Assembly (NCBI RefSeq): GCF_014701095.1 | Contig: NZ_AP023439.1 | Span: 4,142,001-4,206,000 of the forward strand | DNA: 64,000 nucleotides | Source: Streptomyces tuirus | GTDB taxonomy: Bacteria > Actinomycetota > Actinomycetes > Streptomycetales > Streptomycetaceae | Reading direction: 5' to 3' | In this document: positions 1 to 6,662 of the stretch, in pieces | Position numbering within the stretch: position 1 is the first letter of the stretch | How the letters are laid out: each line of letters starts with the position of its first letter | Position numbers and translations under genes: made by a program | The notes under the pieces: generated by a model | Databases searched by the model: none | Seen by the model: the letters and a program-made list of their open reading frames with translations, nothing else | Told to the model about the DNA's origin: nothing

Positions 1-5
1 ACAGG

Positions 6-839
6 TCAAGCGACCGTGGCCCGGCGTCTGTTCGCGTACCAGACGAGTCCCGCGGTGGCCGCCGCAGCGCCTATCGCCGCGACCGCCACGAGCGCCGGGC
101 GCGGCGGGACGGAGAACGCGGGAATGCGCTGCTTGAGCCGGACCGGGCGGTGGAAGTCCAGGATCGGCCACTCGCGCGCGAGGGCCTCGCGGCGCAGCGC
201 CCGGTCCGGGTTCACGGCATGCGGATGGCCGACGGACTCCAGCATCGGCACATCGGTCGCCGAGTCGCTGTAGGCGTAGCAGCGGCTGAGGTCGTACCCC
301 TCGGACTCGGCCAGCTCCCTGACGGCCTCGGCCTTGGTCGGGCCGTACGCGTAGTACTCCACTTCGCCCGTGAAGCAGCCGTCGTCGCCCACGACCATGC
401 GGGTGGCGACCACGCGGTCCGCACCCAGCAGTTCGCCGATCGGCTCGACCACCTCGGCGCCCGAGGTGGACACGATCACGACGTCGCGGCCGGCGGTGTG
501 GTGCTCCTCGATGAGGGAGGCGGCCTCGTCGTAGATGATCGGGTCGATCAGGTCGTGCAGCGTCTCGGCGACGATCTCCTTGACCTGCTGCACGTTCCAG
601 CCCCGGCACAGGGCGGACAGATAGGCGCGCATGCGCTCCATCTGGTCGTGGTCCGCGCCCCCGGCCAGGAAGACGAACTGGGCATAGGCGGTACGCAAGA
701 CGGCCCTGCGGTTGATCAGACCGCCTTGGTAGAACGACTTGCTGAACGTGAGCGTGCTCGACTTCGCAATGACCGTCTTGTCCAGGTCAAAGAAGGCGGC
801 TGTGCGGGGCATCGAGTGGTTTTCCACGCACCAGAGCAT
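6..839 (-). CDS. HAD-IB family phosphatase (SerB-like), membrane-anchored
   Basis: Predicted haloacid dehalogenase superfamily phosphohydrolase of subfamily IB; the substrate is not evident. The N-terminus has motif I DLDKT (nucleophile Asp about residue 18, acid Asp 20), then motif II STSG and motif III SDSATD. The C-terminus ends in one hydrophobic helix followed by RRR, so the enzyme is probably a tail-anchored protein with a cytoplasmic catalytic domain. Length 277 aa fits the family. An in-frame ATG at 812, just before PRTAAFF, is an equally plausible start; neither start has a strong ribosome binding site. Transcribed away from the Tad operon. Confidence 0.85.
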   Translation of the reverse strand: MLWCVENHSMPRTAAFFDLDKTVIAKSSTLTFSKSFYQGGLINRRAVLRTAYAQFVFLAGGADHDQMERMRAYLSALCRGWNVQQVKEIVAETLHDLIDPIIYDEAASLIEEHHTAGRDVVIVSTSGAEVVEPIGELLGADRVVATRMVVGDDGCFTGEVEYYAYGPTKAEAVRELAESEGYDLSRCYAYSDSATDVPMLESVGHPHAVNPDRALRREALAREWPILDFHRPVRLKQRIPAFSVPPRPALVAVAAIGAAAATAGLVWYANRRRATVA

Positions 840-943
840 AGGGGCAGCCCATTCGGCGTAAGGTGGGGCGCGTGGGTTTGCCTGAGAAGGCTCTCGGGTA
901 CACCATGGAAGTCACGGATCGTTCGCGACCGTGCTAACCCGGC

Positions 944-1009
944 CCGACTCCTCCCCCCCCGAGTCGGCCGTGGGGACGACCCCCGCTCTCCCCCCCGGCG
1001 GGGGTCGTC
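944..1009. terminator. Two consecutive strong hairpins
   Basis: A 7-bp stem (944-950 with 961-967) is followed by a perfect 11-bp stem GACGACCCCCG (975-985) pairing with 999-1009. They look like intrinsic terminators, but no annotated gene ends here: the phosphatase is divergent and ssd starts later. They may end an unannotated small transcript or act as an attenuator of the operon leader. Confidence 0.5.
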
Positions 1010-1178
1010 GCATGTCCGGGTGGGTTTTCATCTCCTTCGCGCGGCTTGAAAGCCGCTTCGATACGGCTGTGGCGAAGCGCTTGTCATGCACCTGACTTGT
1101 CACGGTCGGTAGTCGCCGGACTGCTCTGTGGGAGTCGCACAGGGGGACTGAGCCGCTCACCGGTATGGGTGACGGCGA

Positions 1179-1224
1179 TATCCACAACCCCCGGAACGTC
1201 CACAGTTATCCACCAAGATCCACA
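1179..1224 (+). promoter_or_regulatory. Cluster of DnaA-box-like 9-mers
   Basis: TATCCACAA (1179-1187), CGTCCACAG (1197-1205), TTATCCACC (1206-1214) and AGATCCACA (1216-1224) all lie on one strand within 46 bp. Each differs from the Streptomyces consensus TTGTCCACA at one to three positions. Binding by DnaA is inference only. Confidence 0.3.
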
Positions 1225-1422
1225 CGATTTCCGGGATCGCTGCACCGTGATTCCAGCGCATCCCGCTCGCGGCGAGTTCATGGCCCGTTCCGAGCACCCG
1301 GGGGCGTTTGGCCGGTTTCTGCCGGCCGTTCACAGGGAGGCCGCTTGTCGGTTCTTCCCACGTTTGGGAATCGCGGGGCCGCAGGGGCCGCGCGAGTCAT
1401 GCAGCGAAGGGGGATGGAAAGC

Positions 1423-2526
1423 GTGGCCGGAACCGTCACACACGACCCGCCGCCCGCAGCCGGAGGGCGGCAGGGCGGACCGCTGATCGTCACCGAGGAC
1501 GGCGAACTCCTCGACGACCTGCTGCGCCTGTGCGCGGCGGCGGGCGCCACACCCGAGGTGCACCACGGGGTGCCCGAGCGCAGAGGCAGCTGGGAGGCCG
1601 CGCCGCTCGTCCTGGTCGGCGACGACGCCGCGCGGCGGGTGCGCGGGGCCGTCCGCAGAAGGGGTGTCGTGCTCGTCGGCCGGGACCAGGACGACTCCGG
1701 GGTGTGGCGGCGCGCCGTCGAGATCGGCGCCGAGCACGTCCTGATGCTGCCCGACGGCGAGCAGTGGCTGGTCGACCGGATCGCCGATGTGGCCGAGGGT
1801 GTCGGCAGGCCCGCCCTCACAGTGGGCGTCATCGGCGGCCGGGGCGGGGCCGGAGCGTCCACGCTCGCGTGCGCCCTCGCCGTCACCTCCGCGCGGGAGG
1901 GACTGCGCACGCTCCTCGTGGACGCCGATCCCCTGGGCGGGGGACTCGACGTCCTCCTCGGAGGTGAGACGGCCGAAGGGCTGCGCTGGCCCGCGTTCGC
2001 CTCCTCGCGCGGACGGGTCGGCGGGGGAGCCCTGGAGGAGTCGCTGCCCGAACTGCACTCGCTGCGAGTGCTCAGCTGGGACCGCGGCGACCGGATCGCG
2101 GTCCCGCCGCAGGCGGTGCGCGCGGTGCTCGCGGCGGCCCGCCGCCGCGGCGGCACGGTCGTGGTCGACCTGCCGCGCCGGATCGACGACGGCGTCGCCG
2201 AGGTGCTCACCCAGCTGGACGTGGGCGTGCTGGTGGTGCCCGCCGAGCTGCGGGCCGTCGCGGCCGCGGGGCGGGTGGCCTCCGCGGTCGGCATGGTCCT
2301 GCGGGATCTGCGGGTGGCGGTCCGCGGCCCCTACCCACCGGGGCTCGACGACCGTGAGATCGCGCGGCTGCTCGGACTGCCCCTGGTCGGCGAAGTGCCC
2401 GACGAACCGGGGCTGTCGCGCCCGGACAAGGGCACGGCGCCACCGGGTGCCGCTCCGCGCGGGCCGCTCGCCCGGTTCTGCAAGGGGTTCTGGGAACGGG
2501 CGCTCGTCGAGGCGGGTGCGGCATGA
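1423..2526 (+). CDS. ssd: Septum site-determining protein Ssd / CpaE-like Tad ATPase
   Basis: CpaE/MinD-like P-loop protein of the 'helicase/secretion neighbourhood CpaE-like' family (TIGR03815), called Ssd in mycobacteria. It probably localises the Tad/Flp apparatus. The N-terminal receiver-like part is followed by a deviant Walker A in VIGGRGGAGASTLA, where the usual final Lys-Thr/Ser is Ala-Ser, and later by LLVDADPLGGGLD. The open frame extends upstream to 1165. GTG at 1423 is chosen because AGCGAAGGGGG ends 9 nt before it; ATG at 1414 is too close to that site. The stop overlaps the tadA start (ATGA), implying translational coupling. Confidence 0.85.
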   Translation: MAGTVTHDPPPAAGGRQGGPLIVTEDGELLDDLLRLCAAAGATPEVHHGVPERRGSWEAAPLVLVGDDAARRVRGAVRRRGVVLVGRDQDDSGVWRRAVEIGAEHVLMLPDGEQWLVDRIADVAEGVGRPALTVGVIGGRGGAGASTLACALAVTSAREGLRTLLVDADPLGGGLDVLLGGETAEGLRWPAFASSRGRVGGGALEESLPELHSLRVLSWDRGDRIAVPPQAVRAVLAAARRRGGTVVVDLPRRIDDGVAEVLTQLDVGVLVVPAELRAVAAAGRVASAVGMVLRDLRVAVRGPYPPGLDDREIARLLGLPLVGEVPDEPGLSRPDKGTAPPGAAPRGPLARFCKGFWERALVEAGAA

Positions 2527-3833
2527 GCACCCTGGCCGGGCTCGAAGGCGCGGCGCTGCTCGACGGAGTGCGGCGATGGCTGGCGGAGAGCGGGGCCGAG
2601 CCGACACCCGCGCGCGTGGCGCAGGCCCTGCGGGACCAGGGGCGGGTCCTCGGGGACGCCGAAGTCCTGGGTGCCGCGGCGCAGTTGCGGTCCGAGCTGG
2701 TCGGCAGCGGACCGCTGGAGCCGCTCCTCGCCGATCCGTCGGTGACGGACGTGCTCGTGTCGGCCCCGGACCGGGTCTGGGTGGACCGGGGTGGCGGACT
2801 GGAGCTGACGTCGGTGCGGTTCGCGGACGCGGCGGCCGTGCGACGGCTCGCCCAGCGCCTCGCCGCGGTGGCCGGACGACGGCTGGACGACGCCCGCCCC
2901 TGGGCCGATGCCCGGCTGCCCGACGGAACCCGGCTGCACGCCGTGCTGCCGCCGGTGGCGGTGGGCTGCGCCTGCCTGTCGCTGCGGGTGGTACGGCCGC
3001 GAGCCTTCACGCTCGGCGAGCTGGTCACGGCGGGCACGGTGCCGCCGGGCGGGGACCGCATGCTGCGCGCCCTGCTCGACGCTCGGCTGTCCTTCCTGGT
3101 CAGCGGCGGTACCGGTACCGGAAAGACCACGCTGCTGAGCGCCCTGCTCGGGCTCGTGGGGCCGGATGAGCGGATCGTCCTCGCCGAGGACTCGGCGGAG
3201 CTGCGGCCCGACCATCCCCATGTCGTGCGGCTGGAGACCAGACCCGCGAACCAGGAGGGCGCGGGCCTGGTCACCCTCGAGGACCTGGTGCGCCAGGCGC
3301 TGCGGATGCGGCCCGACCGGCTGGTCGTGGGTGAGGTGCGCGGGCCCGAAGTGGTGCATCTGCTGGCCGCGTTGAACACCGGCCATGAGGGCGGCTGCGG
3401 CACCGTGCACGCCAACGCCGCCGCCGATGTACCGGCCCGGCTGGAAGCGCTCGGCACGGCCGCCGGGCTCGACCGGGCCGCGCTGCACAGCCAGTTGGCG
3501 GCCGCCCTCTCCGTCGTGCTGCACCTGGTGCGCGACCGGGCGGGGCGACGGCGGATCGCGGAGGTGCACGTGCTGGAGAGAGACCCGTCGGGGCTCGTGC
3601 GCACGGTGCCGGCACTGCGGTGGGGACCGGAGGCGTTCGTGCGCGAGCGGGGGTGGGAGCGGCTGCGGGGGCTGCTTCGGGGCGGGGCGAGTGGGCTGGG
3701 TGGGGTGAGGGGACCGGGTGAGGCGAGTGGACCGGGTGAGGCAAGGGGGCCAGGTGAGGCGAGTGGACCGGGTGAGGCGAGTGGACTGGGTGAGGTCGCG
3801 ATGGAGGGGGCGGGGCATGGCGCGGGTGTCTGA
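2523..3833 (+). CDS. tadA: TadA/CpaF secretion ATPase
   Basis: Type II/IV secretion hexameric ATPase that powers assembly of Flp-type pili (family 'heli_sec_ATPase', TIGR03819). Walker A GGTGTGKTTLL is near residue 200, Walker B region LVVGEVRGPEV follows, and a His box GTVHANAAADVPARLEAL is present. The first 170 residues are the usual N-terminal domain. The C-terminal 30 residues are unusual: tandem GPGEAS/GPGEAR hexapeptides encoded by an 18-bp repeat (about 3712-3798) that is probably dispensable. ATGA overlap with ssd. Confidence 0.93.
   Translation: MSTLAGLEGAALLDGVRRWLAESGAEPTPARVAQALRDQGRVLGDAEVLGAAAQLRSELVGSGPLEPLLADPSVTDVLVSAPDRVWVDRGGGLELTSVRFADAAAVRRLAQRLAAVAGRRLDDARPWADARLPDGTRLHAVLPPVAVGCACLSLRVVRPRAFTLGELVTAGTVPPGGDRMLRALLDARLSFLVSGGTGTGKTTLLSALLGLVGPDERIVLAEDSAELRPDHPHVVRLETRPANQEGAGLVTLEDLVRQALRMRPDRLVVGEVRGPEVVHLLAALNTGHEGGCGTVHANAAADVPARLEALGTAAGLDRAALHSQLAAALSVVLHLVRDRAGRRRIAEVHVLERDPSGLVRTVPALRWGPEAFVRERGWERLRGLLRGGASGLGGVRGPGEASGPGEARGPGEASGPGEASGLGEVAMEGAGHGAGV
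3712..3798 (+). repeat. 18-bp tandem repeat encoding GPGEAS at the TadA C-terminus
   Basis: Five imperfect copies of GGACCGGGTGAGGCGAGT-like units in frame with tadA. This is a coding minisatellite of low complexity; copy number likely varies between strains. Confidence 0.8.
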
Positions 3834-3902
3834 GATGTCGATGGGTGTGGACGTGATGGGGGAGGCGAGTCGTGACGGCGGTGTCTGAGATGTCGATGGG
3901 TG
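3825..3902 (+). repeat. 23-bp direct repeat across the tadA/tadB junction
   Basis: GGTGTCTGAGATGTCGATGG plus 3 nt occurs at 3825-3847 and again at 3880-3902. The first copy carries the tadA stop codon. The second lies inside the tadB start region and encodes VSEMSMG. A 55-bp tandem duplication explains why tadA and tadB are separated while the other genes of the operon overlap. Confidence 0.85.
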
Positions 3903-4744
3903 CGGCCTTGGCGTGCATGGGGGCGGCTGTCTGGCTGCTGGGGGAGCGTGAAGAGGTGGCGCGGCGGGCGCGGTTGCTGCTCGCGGAGGGGGCAGCTGTC
4001 TGGAGCGGCCCGCCCGGGTGGCGGCGGATGAGCGGTGGGCTGCGGCGTGTACGTGGGCGGCTGCGGGCCGAGTGGTGGTCGCCGGTGGCCGGGCTGATGC
4101 TGGCGGTGCTCGGGGCGTCGGTACTGCCGGCCGTCCTCGGGGCCGCCGGGGTGCCGTTGCTGCGGCGGGCCCGACAGGCCGGCGAGGCGCGGCGGGACCG
4201 GGAGCGCCGGGCCGACGCGGTGATCGCGCTGTGCGGGGCGCTCGCCGGGGAGGTGAGGGCCGGGCGCCAGCCGGGTGAGGGGCTGCTGCGGGCCGCGCGG
4301 GACTGCGGCGGGCTCGCGGACGCGCAGGCGACGGTGCTTGCGGCGGCGCGGTTCGGCGGTGACGTGCCGGACGCGCTCGCCACGGCGGCGCGGCAACCGG
4401 GCGCCGAGGGACTGAAGGGACTCGCCGCGTGCTGGCGGGTGGCCGTGGACCAGGGTGCGGGGCTCGCGGCCGGGCTCGACCGGCTCGCCGCGGCCCTGCG
4501 CGCGGAACGGGACCAACGATCCGACTTACGGGCCCAGTTGGCAGGCGCCCGGGCCACGGCGGTGATGCTCGCCGGATTGCCGGCCCTGGGGCTCCTCATC
4601 GGCACCGCCCTCGGGGCCGATCCCCTCCACGTCCTGCTGCATACCGGGGCGGGACTGGGCTGTCTGGCGGCCGGCGGGGCGCTGGAGGGCGCGGGGCTGT
4701 GGTGGGTGCAGCGGATCGTACGAGGCGCGGAGACGGCGGCATGA
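3872..4744 (+). CDS. tadB: TadB-like type II secretion system F domain protein
   Basis: Inner membrane platform protein of the Tad apparatus (T2SSF domain). The sequence shows an N-terminal hydrophobic segment, a paired hydrophobic region near residues 70-100 and a C-terminal pair (VMLAGLPALGLLIGTALG and a following helix). The cytoplasmic helix-rich core contains the T2SSF-like AGRQPGEGL and GAGLAAGLDRLA stretches. GTG start at 3872 is preceded by GGAGG at 6-nt spacing. The 290-aa length is typical. Its stop overlaps the tadC start. Start region altered by the 55-bp duplication described separately. Confidence 0.85.
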   Translation: MTAVSEMSMGAALACMGAAVWLLGEREEVARRARLLLAEGAAVWSGPPGWRRMSGGLRRVRGRLRAEWWSPVAGLMLAVLGASVLPAVLGAAGVPLLRRARQAGEARRDRERRADAVIALCGALAGEVRAGRQPGEGLLRAARDCGGLADAQATVLAAARFGGDVPDALATAARQPGAEGLKGLAACWRVAVDQGAGLAAGLDRLAAALRAERDQRSDLRAQLAGARATAVMLAGLPALGLLIGTALGADPLHVLLHTGAGLGCLAAGGALEGAGLWWVQRIVRGAETAA

Positions 4745-5532
4745 GCGGAGAAGTCGTCCACAGGCTGGGGGTGACCGTGGGGATCGTGCTGGCCTGCGGA
4801 TGGCTGGTGCGGTGGCTGCTGGAGATGCGGCGCCGCAGGAGGATGCGCCGGCGGCTGACGGAGCTGTCGGGCGTACGGGAAGCGACGGCGCCGGCCCTGA
4901 GCCCGGCCGTGCGGGGGCTCGCGCGGACGTGGCTGGCTCCGGTGGGCGTGGCGTGCGCCGGATGGGCCCTGGTCGGAGGCCTTGCTGGGGCCGCCGTGGG
5001 ACTGGCCGGCGCGGTGGGGGTGTGGCGGTGGCGGCTGCGACAGGAGACGTCCGGCGCGGACCCGGGGGCTCCCGACCTCCCCGAGGGGGCACGGCAACTC
5101 CCCCTCGCCGCCGACCTGCTGGGGGCCTGCATCGCGGCGGGCGCCGGCCCGGTGATCGCCGCGCAGGCGGTGGGTGAGGCCCTGGGCGGCCCTGTCGGCG
5201 ACGCCCTCGCCCGGGGTGCGGCGGAGGTGCGGCTGGGCGGCGAACCGGGCGTGGCCTGGCGGAGGTTGGGTGCGGTCCCGGGCGCCGGAGGTCTGGCCCG
5301 GCTGCTCGAACGGGCCGATGTGTCCGGGATGCCCGCTGCGGTGCCGGTCGCGCGGCTCGCCGCGGAGGCCAGGGCCGACTGGGGCCGCGCCGCGACGGCC
5401 AGGGGCCGGCGAGCGGGCGTGATGGTGAGCGCGCCGGTGGGGCTGTGCTTCCTGCCCGCGTTCATCGCGGTCGGCGTACTGCCCGTGGTGATCGGACTCG
5501 CGGGCGGGGTGCTCGGAGGGGGTGGTGGGTGA
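4741..5532 (+). CDS. tadC: TadC-like type II secretion system F domain protein
   Basis: Second membrane platform protein of the Tad machine. It has an N-terminal helix VGIVLACGWLVRWLL followed by a basic stretch RRRRRMRRR, a hydrophobic pair near residues 65-95, the T2SSF region (LAADLLGACIAAGAGPVIAA and homologous second half), and a strongly hydrophobic C-terminus ending in a Gly run. 263 aa. ATGA overlap with tadB indicates coupled translation. Confidence 0.85.
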   Translation: MSGEVVHRLGVTVGIVLACGWLVRWLLEMRRRRRMRRRLTELSGVREATAPALSPAVRGLARTWLAPVGVACAGWALVGGLAGAAVGLAGAVGVWRWRLRQETSGADPGAPDLPEGARQLPLAADLLGACIAAGAGPVIAAQAVGEALGGPVGDALARGAAEVRLGGEPGVAWRRLGAVPGAGGLARLLERADVSGMPAAVPVARLAAEARADWGRAATARGRRAGVMVSAPVGLCFLPAFIAVGVLPVVIGLAGGVLGGGGG

Positions 5533-5609
5533 GGCGGCGACGGACCGGAAGCAGTGAGCGACAACCAGCAGAAACGTAGAAGTTCGGACTCTTTCTTACG
5601 GGGGTTGAG

Positions 5610-5822
5610 ATGTATCAGGCGGTGCGGGCACGGCTGCGTGCCCTGGTGTGCGGGATGCGGCGGGCGGCGCGGAGGGACGCGGGAATGGTCACCTCCGAGT
5701 ACGCCATGGGAATCGTCGCGGCCGTGGCGTTCGCGGTGGTGCTCTACAAGGTCGTCACGAGCGGCCCGGTCAGCGCGGAACTCCAGAACATCGTGAAGGG
5801 GGCCCTGAATGCGCGGATGTGA
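5610..5822 (+). CDS. Flp-like pilin, DUF4244 family
   Basis: 70-aa prepilin-like protein. A basic leader is followed by G-MVTSEYAMG and a hydrophobic helix IVAAVAFAVVLYKVV. The Gly and the Glu five residues later match the prepilin peptidase rule for Flp pilins, so cleavage after Gly is expected. No TadV peptidase gene is in this operon, so the enzyme must be elsewhere. GGGGGTTGAG precedes the ATG. Its 3' end overlaps the next gene by 14 nt. Confidence 0.85.
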   Translation: MYQAVRARLRALVCGMRRAARRDAGMVTSEYAMGIVAAVAFAVVLYKVVTSGPVSAELQNIVKGALNARM

Positions 5823-6168
5823 GCTGGGCGGGGACCGGGGGTTCGTCACGGCGGAGTCGGCCGTGGTGCTGCCCGTGCTGGTGATGTTCGCGATGGCACT
5901 GGTGTGGGGGCTGCTGGTCGTGGCCGCGCAGATCCAGTGTGTGGACGCGGCGCGGACGGGCGCCCGTGCGGCGGCCCGGCAGGACTCGCCCGGCGCGGTT
6001 GTGGAACTGACCCGCGAGGCGGCGCCGCCCGGCGCGAAGGTGACCGTCAGCCGGGGCGCGGAGCACGTACGGGTGACCGTCGTGGCCGAGCCGCCGGTGC
6101 TGCGCGGTCTGCCCTTCACCGTGCGCGAGGAGGCCGTGGCGTCGGTGGAGGAGGCGGTGGGCACGTGA
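5809..6168 (+). CDS. TadE family pseudopilin
   Basis: 119 aa, TadE-like. The N-terminal GFVTAESAVVLPVLVMFAMA is the classical TadE hydrophobic pseudopilin segment with conserved Glu, followed by a helix and an extracellular beta-rich tail. It overlaps the preceding pilin gene by 14 nt and the next gene by GTGA, so the three minor and major pilin-type genes are coupled. Confidence 0.85.
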   Translation: MRGCELGGDRGFVTAESAVVLPVLVMFAMALVWGLLVVAAQIQCVDAARTGARAAARQDSPGAVVELTREAAPPGAKVTVSRGAEHVRVTVVAEPPVLRGLPFTVREEAVASVEEAVGT

Positions 6169-6662
6169 GACTGGACCGGGGGCGTGCCGGTGTTCGGGGC
6201 GCCCGTTCGGACCAGGGGTCCGCCACCGTGTGGAGCGTGGGAGCGATCGCCGTTCTGTGTGTGGTGTTCGGGGTAGTCCTGGCGCTCGGGCAGGCCGTAG
6301 TCATCCGGCACCGGGCGGCGGGCGGTGCGGATCTCGCGGCGCTCGCCGCGGCGGACCACTGGGCCGACGGCGGTTCGGCGGCCTGCGCCCGGGCCGGCCG
6401 GGTGGCCCGGGCCCAGGGCGTGCGGCTCGTGCGGTGCGAGGTCGCCGGGGAGATCTCGGAGGTGACGGCGGCGTCGGGACGGGGGCTGTTCACGGCGGAG
6501 GTCAGGTCGAGGGCGGGGCCCCCGGCGAGTCGGCCGGTTCCCCGTCTGGCCGCTCAGGTGCCTCGTCCGCCTCCTCCTTCTCCACCGGCTTCTCCTCCGG
6601 AGCGTCCTCATCCCCCGGGTCGCCTTCCTTCTCCTGCGGAGCCCCCTCCAGCAGCACCGTGA
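6165..6662 (+). CDS. TadE-like protein of the helicase/secretion neighbourhood (Rv3655c type)
   Basis: GTG start overlaps the stop of the TadE gene. After a short leader, DQGSATVWSVGAIAVLCVVF is a pseudopilin segment, then a cysteine-containing periplasmic part. Matches the family 'helicase/secretion neighbourhood TadE-like protein' (TIGR03816). The homologous part ends near residue 115. The remaining 50 residues are Pro/Arg-rich and are read antisense through the last 161 nt of the helicase gene, so they are probably a readthrough tail caused by loss of an earlier stop. Confidence 0.75.
   Translation: MRLDRGRAGVRGARSDQGSATVWSVGAIAVLCVVFGVVLALGQAVVIRHRAAGGADLAALAAADHWADGGSAACARAGRVARAQGVRLVRCEVAGEISEVTAASGRGLFTAEVRSRAGPPASRPVPRLAAQVPRPPPPSPPASPPERPHPPGRLPSPAEPPPAAP

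Larger units (their letters stand above)
840..1413. other. Intergenic region upstream of the Tad operon
   Basis: No convincing coding sequence. It holds the two hairpins at 944-1009 and a cluster of four TCCAC-core 9-mers on the + strand (1179-1224) that resemble Streptomyces DnaA boxes. The promoter of ssd should lie here, but I cannot assign -35/-10 boxes with confidence. Confidence 0.5.

Noticed and set aside
1179..1224. A replication origin
   Set aside because: Only four imperfect DnaA-like words, no AT-rich unwinding region, and no dnaA/dnaN genes.
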